Below are positions 1 to 5,644 of a stretch of DNA of 6,006 bases, piece after piece. Below the pieces are notes generated by a model. It made no database searches. It was not told where the DNA came from and saw only the letters and a list, made by a program, of their open reading frames with translations. The stretch is taken from the NCBI GenBank assembly GCA_002503705.1, contig DASH01000052.1, forward strand, positions 1 to 6,006, read 5' to 3'. How positions within the stretch are numbered: the first letter of the stretch is position 1; the number at the start of each line of letters is the position of its first letter. The translations under genes were made by a program, and so were the position numbers. This stretch comes from Candidatus Woesearchaeota archaeon UBA153 (GTDB lineage: Archaea; Nanobdellota; Nanobdellia; Woesearchaeales; UBA525).

Positions 1-111
1 CTTCCCCGTCCTCTCCAGCGCTTTCTTCAACGAATTTAGGATCATGAAGTTGCCGCACCCCGGGCACCACGTCGGCTTGACGGGCGAGGCGAGCTGTTCC
101 TTCGTAATCAT
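1..111 (-). CDS. korB: 2-oxoacid:ferredoxin oxidoreductase beta subunit, N-terminal 37 codons (cut by window edge)
   Basis: The beta subunit binds thiamine pyrophosphate and an Fe-S cluster and, with the alpha/gamma chain, oxidatively decarboxylates 2-oxoacids to acyl-CoA using ferredoxin as acceptor. Only the first 37 residues are visible. They begin MITKEQLASP and contain PTWCPGCGNFMILNSLKKAL; the WCPGCG motif at residues 15-20 supplies the first two cluster cysteines and is the hallmark of this subunit. The ATG at 111-109 shares its A with the TGA of the alpha gene (TGATG on the minus strand), so translation is probably coupled. A GGAGG lies 9 nt upstream, at 125-121, inside the last alpha codons. 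The frame is open to base 1 and the rest of the gene is outside. The family is clear, but the substrate (pyruvate, 2-oxoglutarate or another 2-oxoacid) cannot be read from this fragment. Confidence 0.9.
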   Translation of the reverse strand, partial: MITKEQLASPVKPTWCPGCGNFMILNSLKKALERTGK

Positions 112-1844
112 CAGCGACCGCCTCCGATGACCTTCTTCGCGCGCTCGTAGACTTCTTCAGGGTAGAACGGCCGTCCATCATACTTCAAGAGCCGTTCCGT
201 GAGCAGGATTCCCGTCTTCTCGCGGATGACGTTGCCGAGCTGGCCGTCATGGTTGCACTCGACGAGCAACGTGCGCTTCGCGTTCTGCAAGAGCTTCGTG
301 ACGGTCGCGGCTGGGAACGGGTTGAGCCATGTTATCTGCAAGAGGTTCGTCTTCACCCCTTCTTTCTCCAGCCACCGCATCGCTTCCAAGATGGGGCCTT
401 TGTTCGAGCCCCACGTGACGAACGTCAACTCGGCGTGCTCCAAGCCGATGAGGCGCGGCTGCGGCATCTCCGCTTCTAAGGCCTTCTGTTTCCGCGCGCG
501 CTTCTCCACCATCTTGTTGCGCATCGCGATCTCTTCCGTGCTCCACCCGTACTCGTCGTGCTCGTCGCTGTTCGCCAAGAACAGGCCGTTCTTCACGCCA
601 GGGATGGTGCGCGGCGAGATGCCATCCGCAGTATCTTGATAGCGTCTGAAGTTTTCCGGCGCTTTCCGCAACAGCTTCCCGCGGTCAATCTTGACTTTGC
701 TCGTGTCGAAGACGGGGACGCTCTTATGGCTCTCCGCGAGGTACTTGTCCGTGATGAGGAGGACCGGCGTCTGGTACTTCTCCGCGAGGTTGAACGCCTC
801 CGCGGCCATCCAGAACGACTCTTCGATGTCGCTCGGCGCGAGGACGATCCTGAGGAACTCGCCGTGGCCAGCGTGCAAGACCCATTGCAAGTCATCCTGG
901 CCAGTCCACGTCGGCAACCCTGTCGCGGGGCCGCCGCGCATCACTTCATTGATGACGATTGGGGTTTCGGTGATGCCCGCGAGCGAGACCCCCTCGTTCA
1001 TGAGCGCGAACCCGCCGCCGCTCGTCGCCGTCATCGAACGGCAGCCCGCGTAGCCCGCGCCGATCACCATGTTGACCGCGCTGATTTCGTCCTCTGCGTG
1101 CTTGACGACGTAGTCGTGCTTCTCCTGCAGCGCGGCGAGCGTGTGCAAGACGTTGGAAGCCGGCGTCATCGGGTACGCCGCGAAGAAATGCAATCCCGCG
1201 GCAATCGCGCCCAACGCGACCGCCTCGTTCCCCGAGACGATCATGCGCTCAGGCGCTTTGACCGGGCTGAGCTTGTAATGGCTCAAGTGACCGTACTCTT
1301 GACGCGCGTGCTCGTACCCGTGCCGCGCGACCTCGACGTTCTTCGCCGCCACCTCGGACGGCTTGCCCTTGAACGATTCTTCGATGATCTGCTGGAAGAC
1401 GGGGAACGGGTAGCTCATCACGCCCAACGCCGCGGCCAAGGCCACTGTATTCTGCATGATCTCGTCGCCGCCCGCCGCAGTGACTATCTCCTTGAGCGGG
1501 AGCGGGCAGCGGATTCCTCGTTTGAGGCCGGCGCGGTCAGGGTTGACGCTCTTCTCATCGTAGAAGACGAAACTGTCCTCTTTCAGCTCGTCCTTGTGCA
1601 GCGTGAGGGACTCTTCGTCGAGCGCGATGAGGATGTCGACGATGCGGATTTGGCTGTAGACTGGCCGGTCTTCCGCGCGGACGTGGTACGTGTTGTGACC
1701 GCCCCTGATGAGGCTCGGGTACTCTATATAGTCGAAGACGTGGAGGCCGATGCGCGAGCAGCACTTCGCGAACACCAAGCCGGTGTTCATGATGCCCGTG
1801 CCTGCCGGACCGCCGAGGCGGAGGCTGATCTTATTCTCTGCCAA
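111..1844 (-). CDS. korA: 2-oxoacid:ferredoxin oxidoreductase, fused gamma-alpha subunit
   Basis: This is a cytoplasmic 577-residue subunit of the enzyme that converts 2-oxoacid plus CoA to acyl-CoA, CO2 and reduced ferredoxin. Residues about 6-185 are the gamma domain (GGPAGTGI at 11-18; EYPSLIRGGHNT at 41-52). Residues about 200-440 are the alpha pyrimidine-binding domain, with YPMTP at 224-228 (the YPITP motif of the family), HAEDEISA at 249-256 and TSGGGFALMNEG at 274-285. Residues about 460-570 form the C-terminal domain (TFVTWGSNKGP at 474-484). Gamma-alpha fusion and this length are normal for the KorA-type two-subunit enzymes. The start is TTG at 1844-1842: a GAGGTGA sits 9 nt upstream, an in-frame TGA inside that site excludes a longer reading, and the next Met (residue 19) would destroy the first beta strand and glycine loop. 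The beta gene follows with a 1-nt overlap. I use the symbol korA for the architecture, since substrate specificity is not established. Confidence 0.93.
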   Translation of the reverse strand: MAENKISLRLGGPAGTGIMNTGLVFAKCCSRIGLHVFDYIEYPSLIRGGHNTYHVRAEDRPVYSQIRIVDILIALDEESLTLHKDELKEDSFVFYDEKSVNPDRAGLKRGIRCPLPLKEIVTAAGGDEIMQNTVALAAALGVMSYPFPVFQQIIEESFKGKPSEVAAKNVEVARHGYEHARQEYGHLSHYKLSPVKAPERMIVSGNEAVALGAIAAGLHFFAAYPMTPASNVLHTLAALQEKHDYVVKHAEDEISAVNMVIGAGYAGCRSMTATSGGGFALMNEGVSLAGITETPIVINEVMRGGPATGLPTWTGQDDLQWVLHAGHGEFLRIVLAPSDIEESFWMAAEAFNLAEKYQTPVLLITDKYLAESHKSVPVFDTSKVKIDRGKLLRKAPENFRRYQDTADGISPRTIPGVKNGLFLANSDEHDEYGWSTEEIAMRNKMVEKRARKQKALEAEMPQPRLIGLEHAELTFVTWGSNKGPILEAMRWLEKEGVKTNLLQITWLNPFPAATVTKLLQNAKRTLLVECNHDGQLGNVIREKTGILLTERLLKYDGRPFYPEEVYERAKKVIGGGR

Positions 1845-1853
1845 GAAGACTCG

Positions 1854-1860
1854 TCACCTC
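1854..1860 (-). promoter_or_regulatory. Strong ribosome binding site for the TTG-started alpha gene
   Basis: The minus strand reads GAGGTGA here, an excellent complement to the 16S rRNA tail (GGAGGTGATC-type pairing), 9 nt before the TTG at 1844-1842. The TGA within it is in frame with the gene, so no upstream start is possible. The strong site plausibly compensates for the weak start codon. Confidence 0.75.
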
Positions 1861-1879
1861 GCTTGCGATGTCAACGCCA

Positions 1880-1895
1880 CCTCTTCTCGAAGAGG
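1880..1895 (-). promoter_or_regulatory. 6-4-6 inverted repeat over the predicted transcription start of the oxidoreductase operon
   Basis: CCTCTT and AAGAGG arms flank a 4-nt centre (CGAG on the minus strand). With the TATA core centred near 1915, the transcript should begin about 1889 ± 4, so this dyad overlaps the start point. It could be an operator for a repressor that blocks initiation, or a small hairpin at the very 5' end of the leader. The arms are seen directly; the role is inference. Confidence 0.35.
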
Positions 1896-1910
1896 ACACA
1901 CCAAACCCGT

Positions 1911-1926
1911 CTTTAAATAGTTTTGG
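1911..1926 (-). promoter_or_regulatory. Archaeal core promoter (BRE + TATA) for the oxidoreductase operon
   Basis: The minus strand reads CCAAAACTATTTAAAG: an A-rich BRE-like stretch directly followed by a TTTAAA-type TATA box. The spacing predicts a start near 1889 and a leader of about 45 nt before the TTG codon at 1844, enough to include the GAGGTGA ribosome binding site. This is the only good TATA candidate upstream of the gene on this strand. Confidence 0.7.
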
Positions 1927-1927
1927 G

Positions 1928-1950
1928 AAGAATCTTAGGCGGGGATTCTT
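1928..1950. promoter_or_regulatory. 23-bp inverted repeat between two divergent promoters (candidate operator)
   Basis: AAGAATC (1928-1934) and GATTCTT (1944-1950) form perfect 7-bp arms around a 9-bp GC-rich spacer. It lies immediately upstream of the BRE/TATA of the oxidoreductase promoter (1911-1926) and about 12 bp upstream of the promoter for the plus-strand operon (1962-1977). A 7-9-7 dyad in this place is the geometry expected for a dimeric helix-turn-helix regulator acting on one or both promoters. No regulator gene is visible in the window. Confidence 0.45.
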
Positions 1951-1961
1951 ACTCTTTAAGG

Positions 1962-1977
1962 GATAAACCATATATAC
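1962..1977 (+). promoter_or_regulatory. Archaeal core promoter for the coiled-coil/Nip7 operon
   Basis: GATAAACCATATATA-type sequence: an A-rich BRE-like stretch followed by a TATATA box at 1971-1976. Transcription should begin about 1998-2002. That places the GTG at 1997 at or before the transcript end and leaves the ATG at 2012 with a leader of about 10-14 nt that includes a GAGG at 1999-2002. The promoter therefore favours the ATG start. Confidence 0.65.
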
Positions 1978-2011
1978 CACCTTTCCCTCCGTCATCGTGA
2001 GGCGGCACAGC

Positions 2012-3052
2012 ATGGGTTTCAAGGAGTTCTTCAGTCCCGGCAAGGAGCGCGAGCTGACGTTAGACATCGCGTCGCTCGACAAGTGGCCGGAACGCCTCGT
2101 CCGGCAACAACGCCTGCACGAGGCGCTCGCGACGTGGCTGAAAGACTTGGAGCGTTGCCGGGTGAAGGCGAGCGAGGCGAAAAGCCGGCTGACCGACCCG
2201 CGCTTGAAAGCGAAGAAAGTGCCGGAGCGCGGCGCGACCATCTACGAGGAGCACGTCAAAGTCCTCGTCGAACGCGTCGACGACCTGCTCAAGGCGGTCC
2301 CCTCCATCGAGGACGTCTACCTCGCGGAGACGCAGCAGGAGTCGTTCCAGAACGCGCTGAAGACGTACCAGGAGTCCACGCGGAAGAGCGTCGCGGCGCT
2401 GAAGGAGTACTTCGGGTCGGAGCTGGGCTCGTTGAGCGACCGGTTGCGCGAGCTCGAAGATACTGTCCTCCGCTTCACCGCCACTCTTGACGCCGCGAAC
2501 TTCTCGAACGTCAAAGGGTTGAAGATCGCGATTGACGAGTACAAGGCGTCGCGTCAGAAGGAGGCGCAGCTCCAGCGTCTCCGCACGCAGTTGCAAGGCG
2601 AGATTGGCGTCTTGGAAGGGCGTCGGCTGAAGATCAAGGAGAAGATCGCGTATTATATCGAGCGCGCGAAGACGAGCGCGTACAAGGACTTGATCGCCGA
2701 GGAGGAACAGCTCCTCGACAAGGTCGATGAGGTGAAGACGAAGTTCCTCCCTGTCGAGCAGGAGGAGTCGGAGCTGAAACCGCTCTTGTCGCGTCTCGCC
2801 TTCCTGCGCAAGCAGATGATCACGGACATCACGTCGATGAACATCAACGAGCAGCGTTCGTTCCTCGAGAACGTGAAGGACGACCTCCGCTTGCGGAAGA
2901 AGAAGCTCGAGCGCGTCGAAGAGGTCCTCGCGACGATGAGCTTCAGCACGTACCGCACGAGGTTCGCCCATCTCGTCGAGCCGTTCAAGGTCCGCATCGA
3001 GGACGTGACGACGATCGTCGAGGAGGAGGAGGATGCAGTCTCGCCTCAGTGA
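2012..3052 (+). CDS. Uncharacterised coiled-coil protein (346 aa)
   Basis: I do not recognise a named family. The product is soluble, without a signal peptide or membrane segment, and highly charged with heptad-like Leu/Lys/Glu patterns. A short N-terminal segment (MGFKEFFSPG, then a DKWPERL motif at 23-29) precedes helical, coiled-coil-prone stretches at about 27-62, 78-95, 104-158, 171-245 and 247-308. The C-terminus is strongly acidic (VEEEEDAV, 336-343). It resembles SMC/prefoldin-like long helical proteins in general character only; no nucleotide-binding motif is present. I chose the ATG at 2012, with GAGG 9 nt upstream, over the in-frame GTG at 1997 (351 aa), because the TATA box predicts a transcript beginning near 2000. 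The last 20 nt overlap the Nip7-like gene, and the acidic tail codons (GAGGAGGAGGAGG) also provide that gene's ribosome binding site. The tight coupling suggests a shared role near ribosomes or RNA, which is inference. Confidence 0.85.
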   Translation: MGFKEFFSPGKERELTLDIASLDKWPERLVRQQRLHEALATWLKDLERCRVKASEAKSRLTDPRLKAKKVPERGATIYEEHVKVLVERVDDLLKAVPSIEDVYLAETQQESFQNALKTYQESTRKSVAALKEYFGSELGSLSDRLRELEDTVLRFTATLDAANFSNVKGLKIAIDEYKASRQKEAQLQRLRTQLQGEIGVLEGRRLKIKEKIAYYIERAKTSAYKDLIAEEEQLLDKVDEVKTKFLPVEQEESELKPLLSRLAFLRKQMITDITSMNINEQRSFLENVKDDLRLRKKKLERVEEVLATMSFSTYRTRFAHLVEPFKVRIEDVTTIVEEEEDAVSPQ

Positions 3053-3524
3053 GTTCTGCCGCGAGTTCGGCGTCGACGACGTCGAGTTCGGCGACCGCTT
3101 CTCGACGGGGCGCCGTCATTTTCTTATTACGCCGGAGCAGCGCGAGCTGTTCGACCGCAAGCCCGAGCTCCGGAAGTCGTTGTTCGGCGTCGGCGTCTAC
3201 CTCGGCGAGGAGAAAGACCGCTTCGAGCCGAGCCCCGCGCTCCTCGAGCTCGTGAACGCGCGAGCGACCGAGCACAAGCTCGTCGTGGACGAGAAGGCCG
3301 CGTGGCTCATCCTCTGCGGCCGCGACGTCCTCCGCGAAGGCGTGCGCAAGAACGGGGCGCCGACGAAGAGCGGCTACCTCCTCATCAACGACGAACGCGG
3401 CGAGAACCTCGGGTACGGCATCAGCCCGGCGTTCCTGCGCAACGCGCGCAAGCTCGGACGCCACGTCGCCGTGAAAGCCCTGCTCGACCGCGGGTTCTAC
3501 TTGCGAAGAGAACGGTTCGCGTAG
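3033..3524 (+). CDS. nip7: Nip7-like PUA-domain protein (ribosome biogenesis family)
   Basis: This 163-residue protein matches the layout of the Nip7/UPF0113 family. An N-terminal pre-PUA half (about 1-80, with FGVGVYLGE at 51-59 followed by a run like Nip7's FTK..KFRL..ALDYL) leads into a C-terminal PUA domain (about 83-160). Matching PUA elements are KLVVDEKAAWLILCGRDVLREGV (82-104; compare Nip7's [23 protein letters not shown]), GYLLINDERGENLGYGI (114-130) and the end LLDRGFYLRRE (150-160; compare ADIGEYVRHEE). In eukaryotes Nip7 acts in 60S subunit assembly and pre-rRNA processing. Archaeal members bind U/AU-rich RNA and can restrain the exosome. The assignment rests on my recall of the family pattern, not on a search. 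The ATG at 3033 lies inside the end of the upstream gene, with a purine tract GGAGGAGGAGG immediately before it. Length is close to the usual 155-180 residues. The alternative is another small PUA protein. Confidence 0.78.
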   Translation: MQSRLSEFCREFGVDDVEFGDRFSTGRRHFLITPEQRELFDRKPELRKSLFGVGVYLGEEKDRFEPSPALLELVNARATEHKLVVDEKAAWLILCGRDVLREGVRKNGAPTKSGYLLINDERGENLGYGISPAFLRNARKLGRHVAVKALLDRGFYLRRERFA

Positions 3525-3559
3525 CGCCGAGCGGAGCGAGTTCTGTTCCGTCGATGTTC

Positions 3560-3626
3560 GCCGAGCCAATGCGTCTTCTCGTGCACCTTGTCCGCTGGAC
3601 GACAGTCCAGAGAGTTCTGGCTCGGC
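3560..3626. repeat. Nested stem-loop: 9-bp outer stem enclosing a 6-bp hairpin
   Basis: GCCGAGCCA (3560-3568) pairs perfectly with TGGCTCGGC (3618-3626). Inside it, CTGGAC (3595-3600) pairs with GTCCAG (3605-3610) around the 4-nt loop GACA. Fifteen GC-rich pairs in 67 nt outside any gene are more than I expect by chance. It can fold on either strand. Candidates are a structured 3' UTR of the Nip7-like transcript, a protective or terminating structure for read-through from pgk, or a small non-coding RNA. On the minus strand an ACA follows the outer stem after 2 nt, reminiscent of an H/ACA guide RNA, but no proper upper stem or K-turn was found. Confidence 0.45.
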
Positions 3627-3657
3627 CCGGCCTTCCTCGTTCAGGAACGTCTGCGCG

Positions 3658-3692
3658 AAGAGTCGAAGATTGTTTTCGTACGACGGACTCTT
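3658..3692. repeat. 7-bp inverted repeat downstream of pgk
   Basis: AAGAGTC (3658-3664) and GACTCTT (3686-3692) form perfect arms around a 21-nt loop. The loop carries TTTT on the plus strand, and a smaller CGAA/TTCG pair is possible inside. It lies 37 nt beyond the pgk stop codon and 134 nt beyond the Nip7-like stop. It may contribute to transcript 3' ends from either side; this is inferred from position only. Confidence 0.35.
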
Positions 3693-3728
3693 GACGATGC
3701 AACTGACGACAACGACGATGCAGAACGA

Positions 3729-4880
3729 CTACTTCTCCCGTAACGCTTCGATCGCGACGAGCGTCTCGCCCGCGACGAGCTGCAATGCCGCGCCGCCGCC
3801 CGTGCTGACGTGCGCGAAATAGCGGGTGAGGCCGAGCGAGTTCACGACTTCCCCGGTGTCCCCGCCTCCGACGACGACCTTCGACTTCGACTTCGCCAAG
3901 TGGTGCGCGATCTCGTTCGTCGCGGTATCGAACGGCGGCACCTCGAACAACCCCATCGGGCCGTTCCAGAAGACAGTCGCCGCGCCATCCAAGACCTCCA
4001 GGTAGCGCTCCACCGCCGCGTCCCCGATGTCAAGGCCCTTCATGTCCGGCGGAATCTTGTCCGCGTCCACCGTGAAAATCTCCCTGCCGTGCTCGTCATC
4101 GCTGATGACGATGTCATCCGGCAGGACGATCTTGCCCGGGTACGCCTCGAGCAACCTCTTCGCGATGGGCAGCGAGCCCTCTTCGCACAACGACGAGCCC
4201 ACCTCGAAACCTCGCGCTTTCAAGAACGTGAAGACGATGCCGCCGCCGAGCAAGAGCTTGTCCACCTTCTCGAGGAGCGTCTCGAGCATCCGGATCTTGT
4301 CGCTGATCTTCGCCGCGCCGATGAGCGCGACGAATGGACGACGGGGATGGGAGAAATCAAGGCTTTCAACCTCCTTCTGCACGAGCAACCCGACGCCTTT
4401 CTCCGAGACGTGCTTCGTGACGCCCACCGTGCTCGCGTGCGCTCGGTGCGCGGTGCCGAACGCGTCATTCACGAAGACGTCGCACAACCCCGCTATTCTT
4501 TTCGAGAACGCGTCGTCGTTCGTCTCCTCCTCCTTCCAGAAGCGGATGTTCTCGAGCAGGACGAGCCGCGCGTCCGCCGGCACCTTGTCGAAGTCGTCGG
4601 CGAGAACGACCGGTTCGGCGACGAGGTGCGAGAGCTCCTCAGCGACGGGCTTCAGGCTCGCGCTCGCGTCCCTGCCTTTCGGCCGTCCGAGATGAGAGAT
4701 GAGGATGACCTGTTTCGCGTCAAAGCCGAGGACCGCTTTGATCGTCGGCACGGCGGCGGCAATCCTCGACGAGTCGCGAACCTTCCCGCCCTCGAGCGGC
4801 ACGTTGAAGTCCACCCTGATGAGGACTCGCTTGCCCGCGAACTCGAGGTCCTTGAACGTCTTCAATCCTTCCAAGCCCAT
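3729..4880 (-). CDS. pgk: Phosphoglycerate kinase, bacterial-type sequence
   Basis: This cytoplasmic enzyme interconverts 1,3-bisphosphoglycerate plus ADP and 3-phosphoglycerate plus ATP in glycolysis/gluconeogenesis. All family blocks are present: RVDFNVPL (22-29), SHLGRPKG (62-69), ENIRFWKEE (110-118), NDAFGTAHRAHAS (138-150), AAKISDKI (189-196, with the nucleotide-site Lys191), GGGIVFTF (212-219), WNGPMGLFE (305-313), GGGDT (338-342) and STGGGAA (359-365). At 383 residues it is slightly short for a family of about 390-415. RVDFNVPL..GK..D and SHLGRPKG are the bacterial/eukaryotic forms; most archaeal enzymes read closer to RVD.NSP...GRILDD and AHQGRPG, so a horizontal origin is likely. Small departures are GAAKIS instead of the common GGAKVS, and ALQL where ELL-type residues usually follow the last glycine run. 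The ATG at 4880 has only a weak ribosome binding site. A TATA box lies about 50 bp upstream, so the gene has its own promoter. Confidence 0.97.
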   Translation of the reverse strand: MGLEGLKTFKDLEFAGKRVLIRVDFNVPLEGGKVRDSSRIAAAVPTIKAVLGFDAKQVILISHLGRPKGRDASASLKPVAEELSHLVAEPVVLADDFDKVPADARLVLLENIRFWKEEETNDDAFSKRIAGLCDVFVNDAFGTAHRAHASTVGVTKHVSEKGVGLLVQKEVESLDFSHPRRPFVALIGAAKISDKIRMLETLLEKVDKLLLGGGIVFTFLKARGFEVGSSLCEEGSLPIAKRLLEAYPGKIVLPDDIVISDDEHGREIFTVDADKIPPDMKGLDIGDAAVERYLEVLDGAATVFWNGPMGLFEVPPFDTATNEIAHHLAKSKSKVVVGGGDTGEVVNSLGLTRYFAHVSTGGGAALQLVAGETLVAIEALREK

Positions 4881-4927
4881 GAGAGTCTCAACCCTACCGA
4901 CCTTTCCCTCTCACGTTCCCTCGAGAG

Positions 4928-4938
4928 TTTAAATAATT
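4928..4938 (-). promoter_or_regulatory. TATA box for pgk
   Basis: The minus strand reads ATAATTATTTAAA, the most AT-rich stretch between the NYN gene and pgk. Centred near 4932, it predicts a start about 4906 and a leader of about 25 nt to the ATG at 4880. The bases before it (CCACCAA) are only a moderate BRE match. An 11-nt element shared with the NYN promoter lies 12 bp further upstream. Confidence 0.65.
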
Positions 4939-4945
4939 ATTGGTG

Positions 4946-4956
4946 GAAAAACCGGA
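4946..4956 (-). terminator. TCCGGTTTTTC element: possible U-tract terminator of the NYN gene or upstream promoter element of pgk
   Basis: The minus strand reads TCCGGTTTTTC, beginning 4 nt after the stop codon of the NYN gene (4963-4961). A T5 run after a GC-rich stretch could serve as a short archaeal terminator. The identical 11-mer occurs at 5700-5710, again just upstream of a TATA box (spacer 12 bp here, 10 bp there), so a role in promoter function is also possible. Confidence 0.4.
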
Positions 4957-4960
4957 GACC

Positions 4961-5590
4961 TCACGACGAGAATGGACGAGCGTTCTCCACGTCAGCGCGA
5001 GTGATGTCTCGCCATTCAGAACAGACTTTGAGGAGTTCGCTCGTCGTCTTGCCCGGAAATTTGCAATACACCACCGCTTTTCCTAGTTTCTTGGTGATAT
5101 ACCGGATTGTCGGCGAGAAATCTGCGTCGCTGCTGAAGAGCAGAGCGACGTCGTAGCGGTCGTCGATGGCATCCAGGAGCATCGTCATGCCGAGATGGAC
5201 GTCAACTCCTTTTTCAGTGAGCTTGAAGCATTGCGTGATGGGAATGATTCTGTTGCATACGGGGCATCTCAGCTCTTCCGCTTCCTGATGGCCGCAGACG
5301 GGACAGCTGATGTGGATCCGGTTGAGCGGTCGTTTCACGAGCTTTCCCAGGTTGAGCTCGACGAGCGGTGTCTTCCGAAGGTTGGCGAAGAACCGTTGCT
5401 GCCGCTTGTAGCCTTCCGGGTCCTCTTGCTGGTTGACCGGGGCGCTGAAATACCTGACCTGGACGAGCGCTTCCGCATCGTCGAGCAACTGTTCGCTCAT
5501 CATCTTGAAGTCGACGCTGGTCACGCCGAAGGAGCTTCGCGCGTAATGGTAGAAGTTGCTCCCATCATAGTATGCTATCACGCGTTTCAT
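4961..5590 (-). CDS. NYN-domain (PIN-like) putative ribonuclease with inserted zinc-binding motif
   Basis: This 209-residue soluble protein is of the NYN/LabA (DUF88-type) family, metal-dependent RNases or RNase-like proteins with a PIN-like fold. The N-terminal strand ends in YYDGSNFYHY (7-16), with acidic Asp9. The second half has KGVDVHLGMTMLLDA (127-141; Asp130, Asp140), LLFSSDADFSPTIRYI (150-165; Asp155, Asp157) and GKAVVYCKFPGKTTSELLKVCSEW, the usual family ending. Between the halves lies a four-cysteine knuckle, CPVCG...CPVCN (Cys96, 99, 109, 112), probably a zinc ribbon for RNA or protein contacts. All expected acidic positions are present, so activity is plausible. Start: the ATG at 5590 has GAGGGG ending 5 nt upstream and an in-frame TGA 12 nt upstream. 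It has its own TATA box and a leader of about 70 nt with a strong hairpin. The RNA target is unknown, and there is no toxin-antitoxin partner next to it. Confidence 0.87.
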   Translation of the reverse strand: MKRVIAYYDGSNFYHYARSSFGVTSVDFKMMSEQLLDDAEALVQVRYFSAPVNQQEDPEGYKRQQRFFANLRKTPLVELNLGKLVKRPLNRIHISCPVCGHQEAEELRCPVCNRIIPITQCFKLTEKGVDVHLGMTMLLDAIDDRYDVALLFSSDADFSPTIRYITKKLGKAVVYCKFPGKTTSELLKVCSEWRDITRADVENARPFSS

Positions 5591-5621
5591 CGGTACCCCT
5601 CAGCAAGCGAGAAGGCCTTTC

Positions 5622-5644
5622 GTTACCGGACTGCGTCCCGTAAC
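5622..5644 (-). promoter_or_regulatory. 23-nt hairpin/palindrome in the NYN gene leader
   Basis: On the plus strand GTTACCGGAC and GTCCCGTAAC form 10-nt arms around TGC, with a single mismatch at position 6 of the arm (G opposite G in the minus-strand RNA). Relative to the predicted start near 5659, the element spans about +15 to +37, ahead of the GAGGGG ribosome binding site. It could be an RNA hairpin controlling translation or decay of this nuclease mRNA, or a DNA operator. The pairing is directly visible; the function is inferred. Confidence 0.5.

Larger units (their letters stand above)
3525..3728. other. Convergent intergenic region without a credible gene
   Basis: This 204-bp gap lies between the ends of the Nip7-like gene (plus) and pgk (minus). 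The open frames crossing it are continuations of shadow frames, with no ribosome binding site or family resemblance. No long T-tract terminator is visible for either neighbour; only TTTT at 3673-3676 lies on the plus strand. It is rich in dyads (3560-3626, 3638-3649, 3658-3692) and has a 9-nt direct repeat, GACGATGCA, at 3693-3701 and 3714-3722. Structured 3' ends or a small RNA are possible. Confidence 0.6.

Noticed and set aside
558..1916. Long plus-strand open frame (452 codons) antisense to the oxidoreductase alpha gene
   Set aside because: It is a mirror of a GC-rich gene: an Arg/Asp/Val/Leu-rich product with no family resemblance, no ribosome binding site or promoter of its own, and it runs through the divergent promoter.
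1997..2011. GTG at 1997 as the start of the coiled-coil gene
   Set aside because: The TATA box at 1971-1976 predicts transcription from about 1998-2002, so the GTG would be at or outside the 5' end. The ATG at 2012 has GAGG at a good distance.
1831..2241. Minus-strand 136-codon frame crossing the divergent promoter and overlapping the alpha start
   Set aside because: Its start lies inside the coiled-coil gene, it covers both TATA boxes and the inverted repeat, and the product is Ser/Arg-rich with no recognisable domain.
3555..3626. H/ACA guide RNA on the minus strand
   Set aside because: The 9-bp stem followed by GAACA is suggestive, but I could not form a convincing upper stem or K-turn. 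It is kept only as a structural finding.
3633..3649. tRNA T-arm-like hairpin (TTCCT...AGGAA)
   Set aside because: The loop is 5 nt, lacks the TTCRANN pattern, and no acceptor, D or anticodon arms surround it.
3693..3722. Start of a tandem or CRISPR-like repeat (GACGATGCA twice, 21 nt apart)
   Set aside because: There are only two 9-nt copies, the flanks diverge, and nothing continues the array.
3810..5156. Long plus-strand open frame (448 codons) antisense to pgk and part of the NYN gene
   Set aside because: Low-complexity Arg/Glu/Asp-rich translation typical of antisense frames. pgk on the other strand has every family motif.
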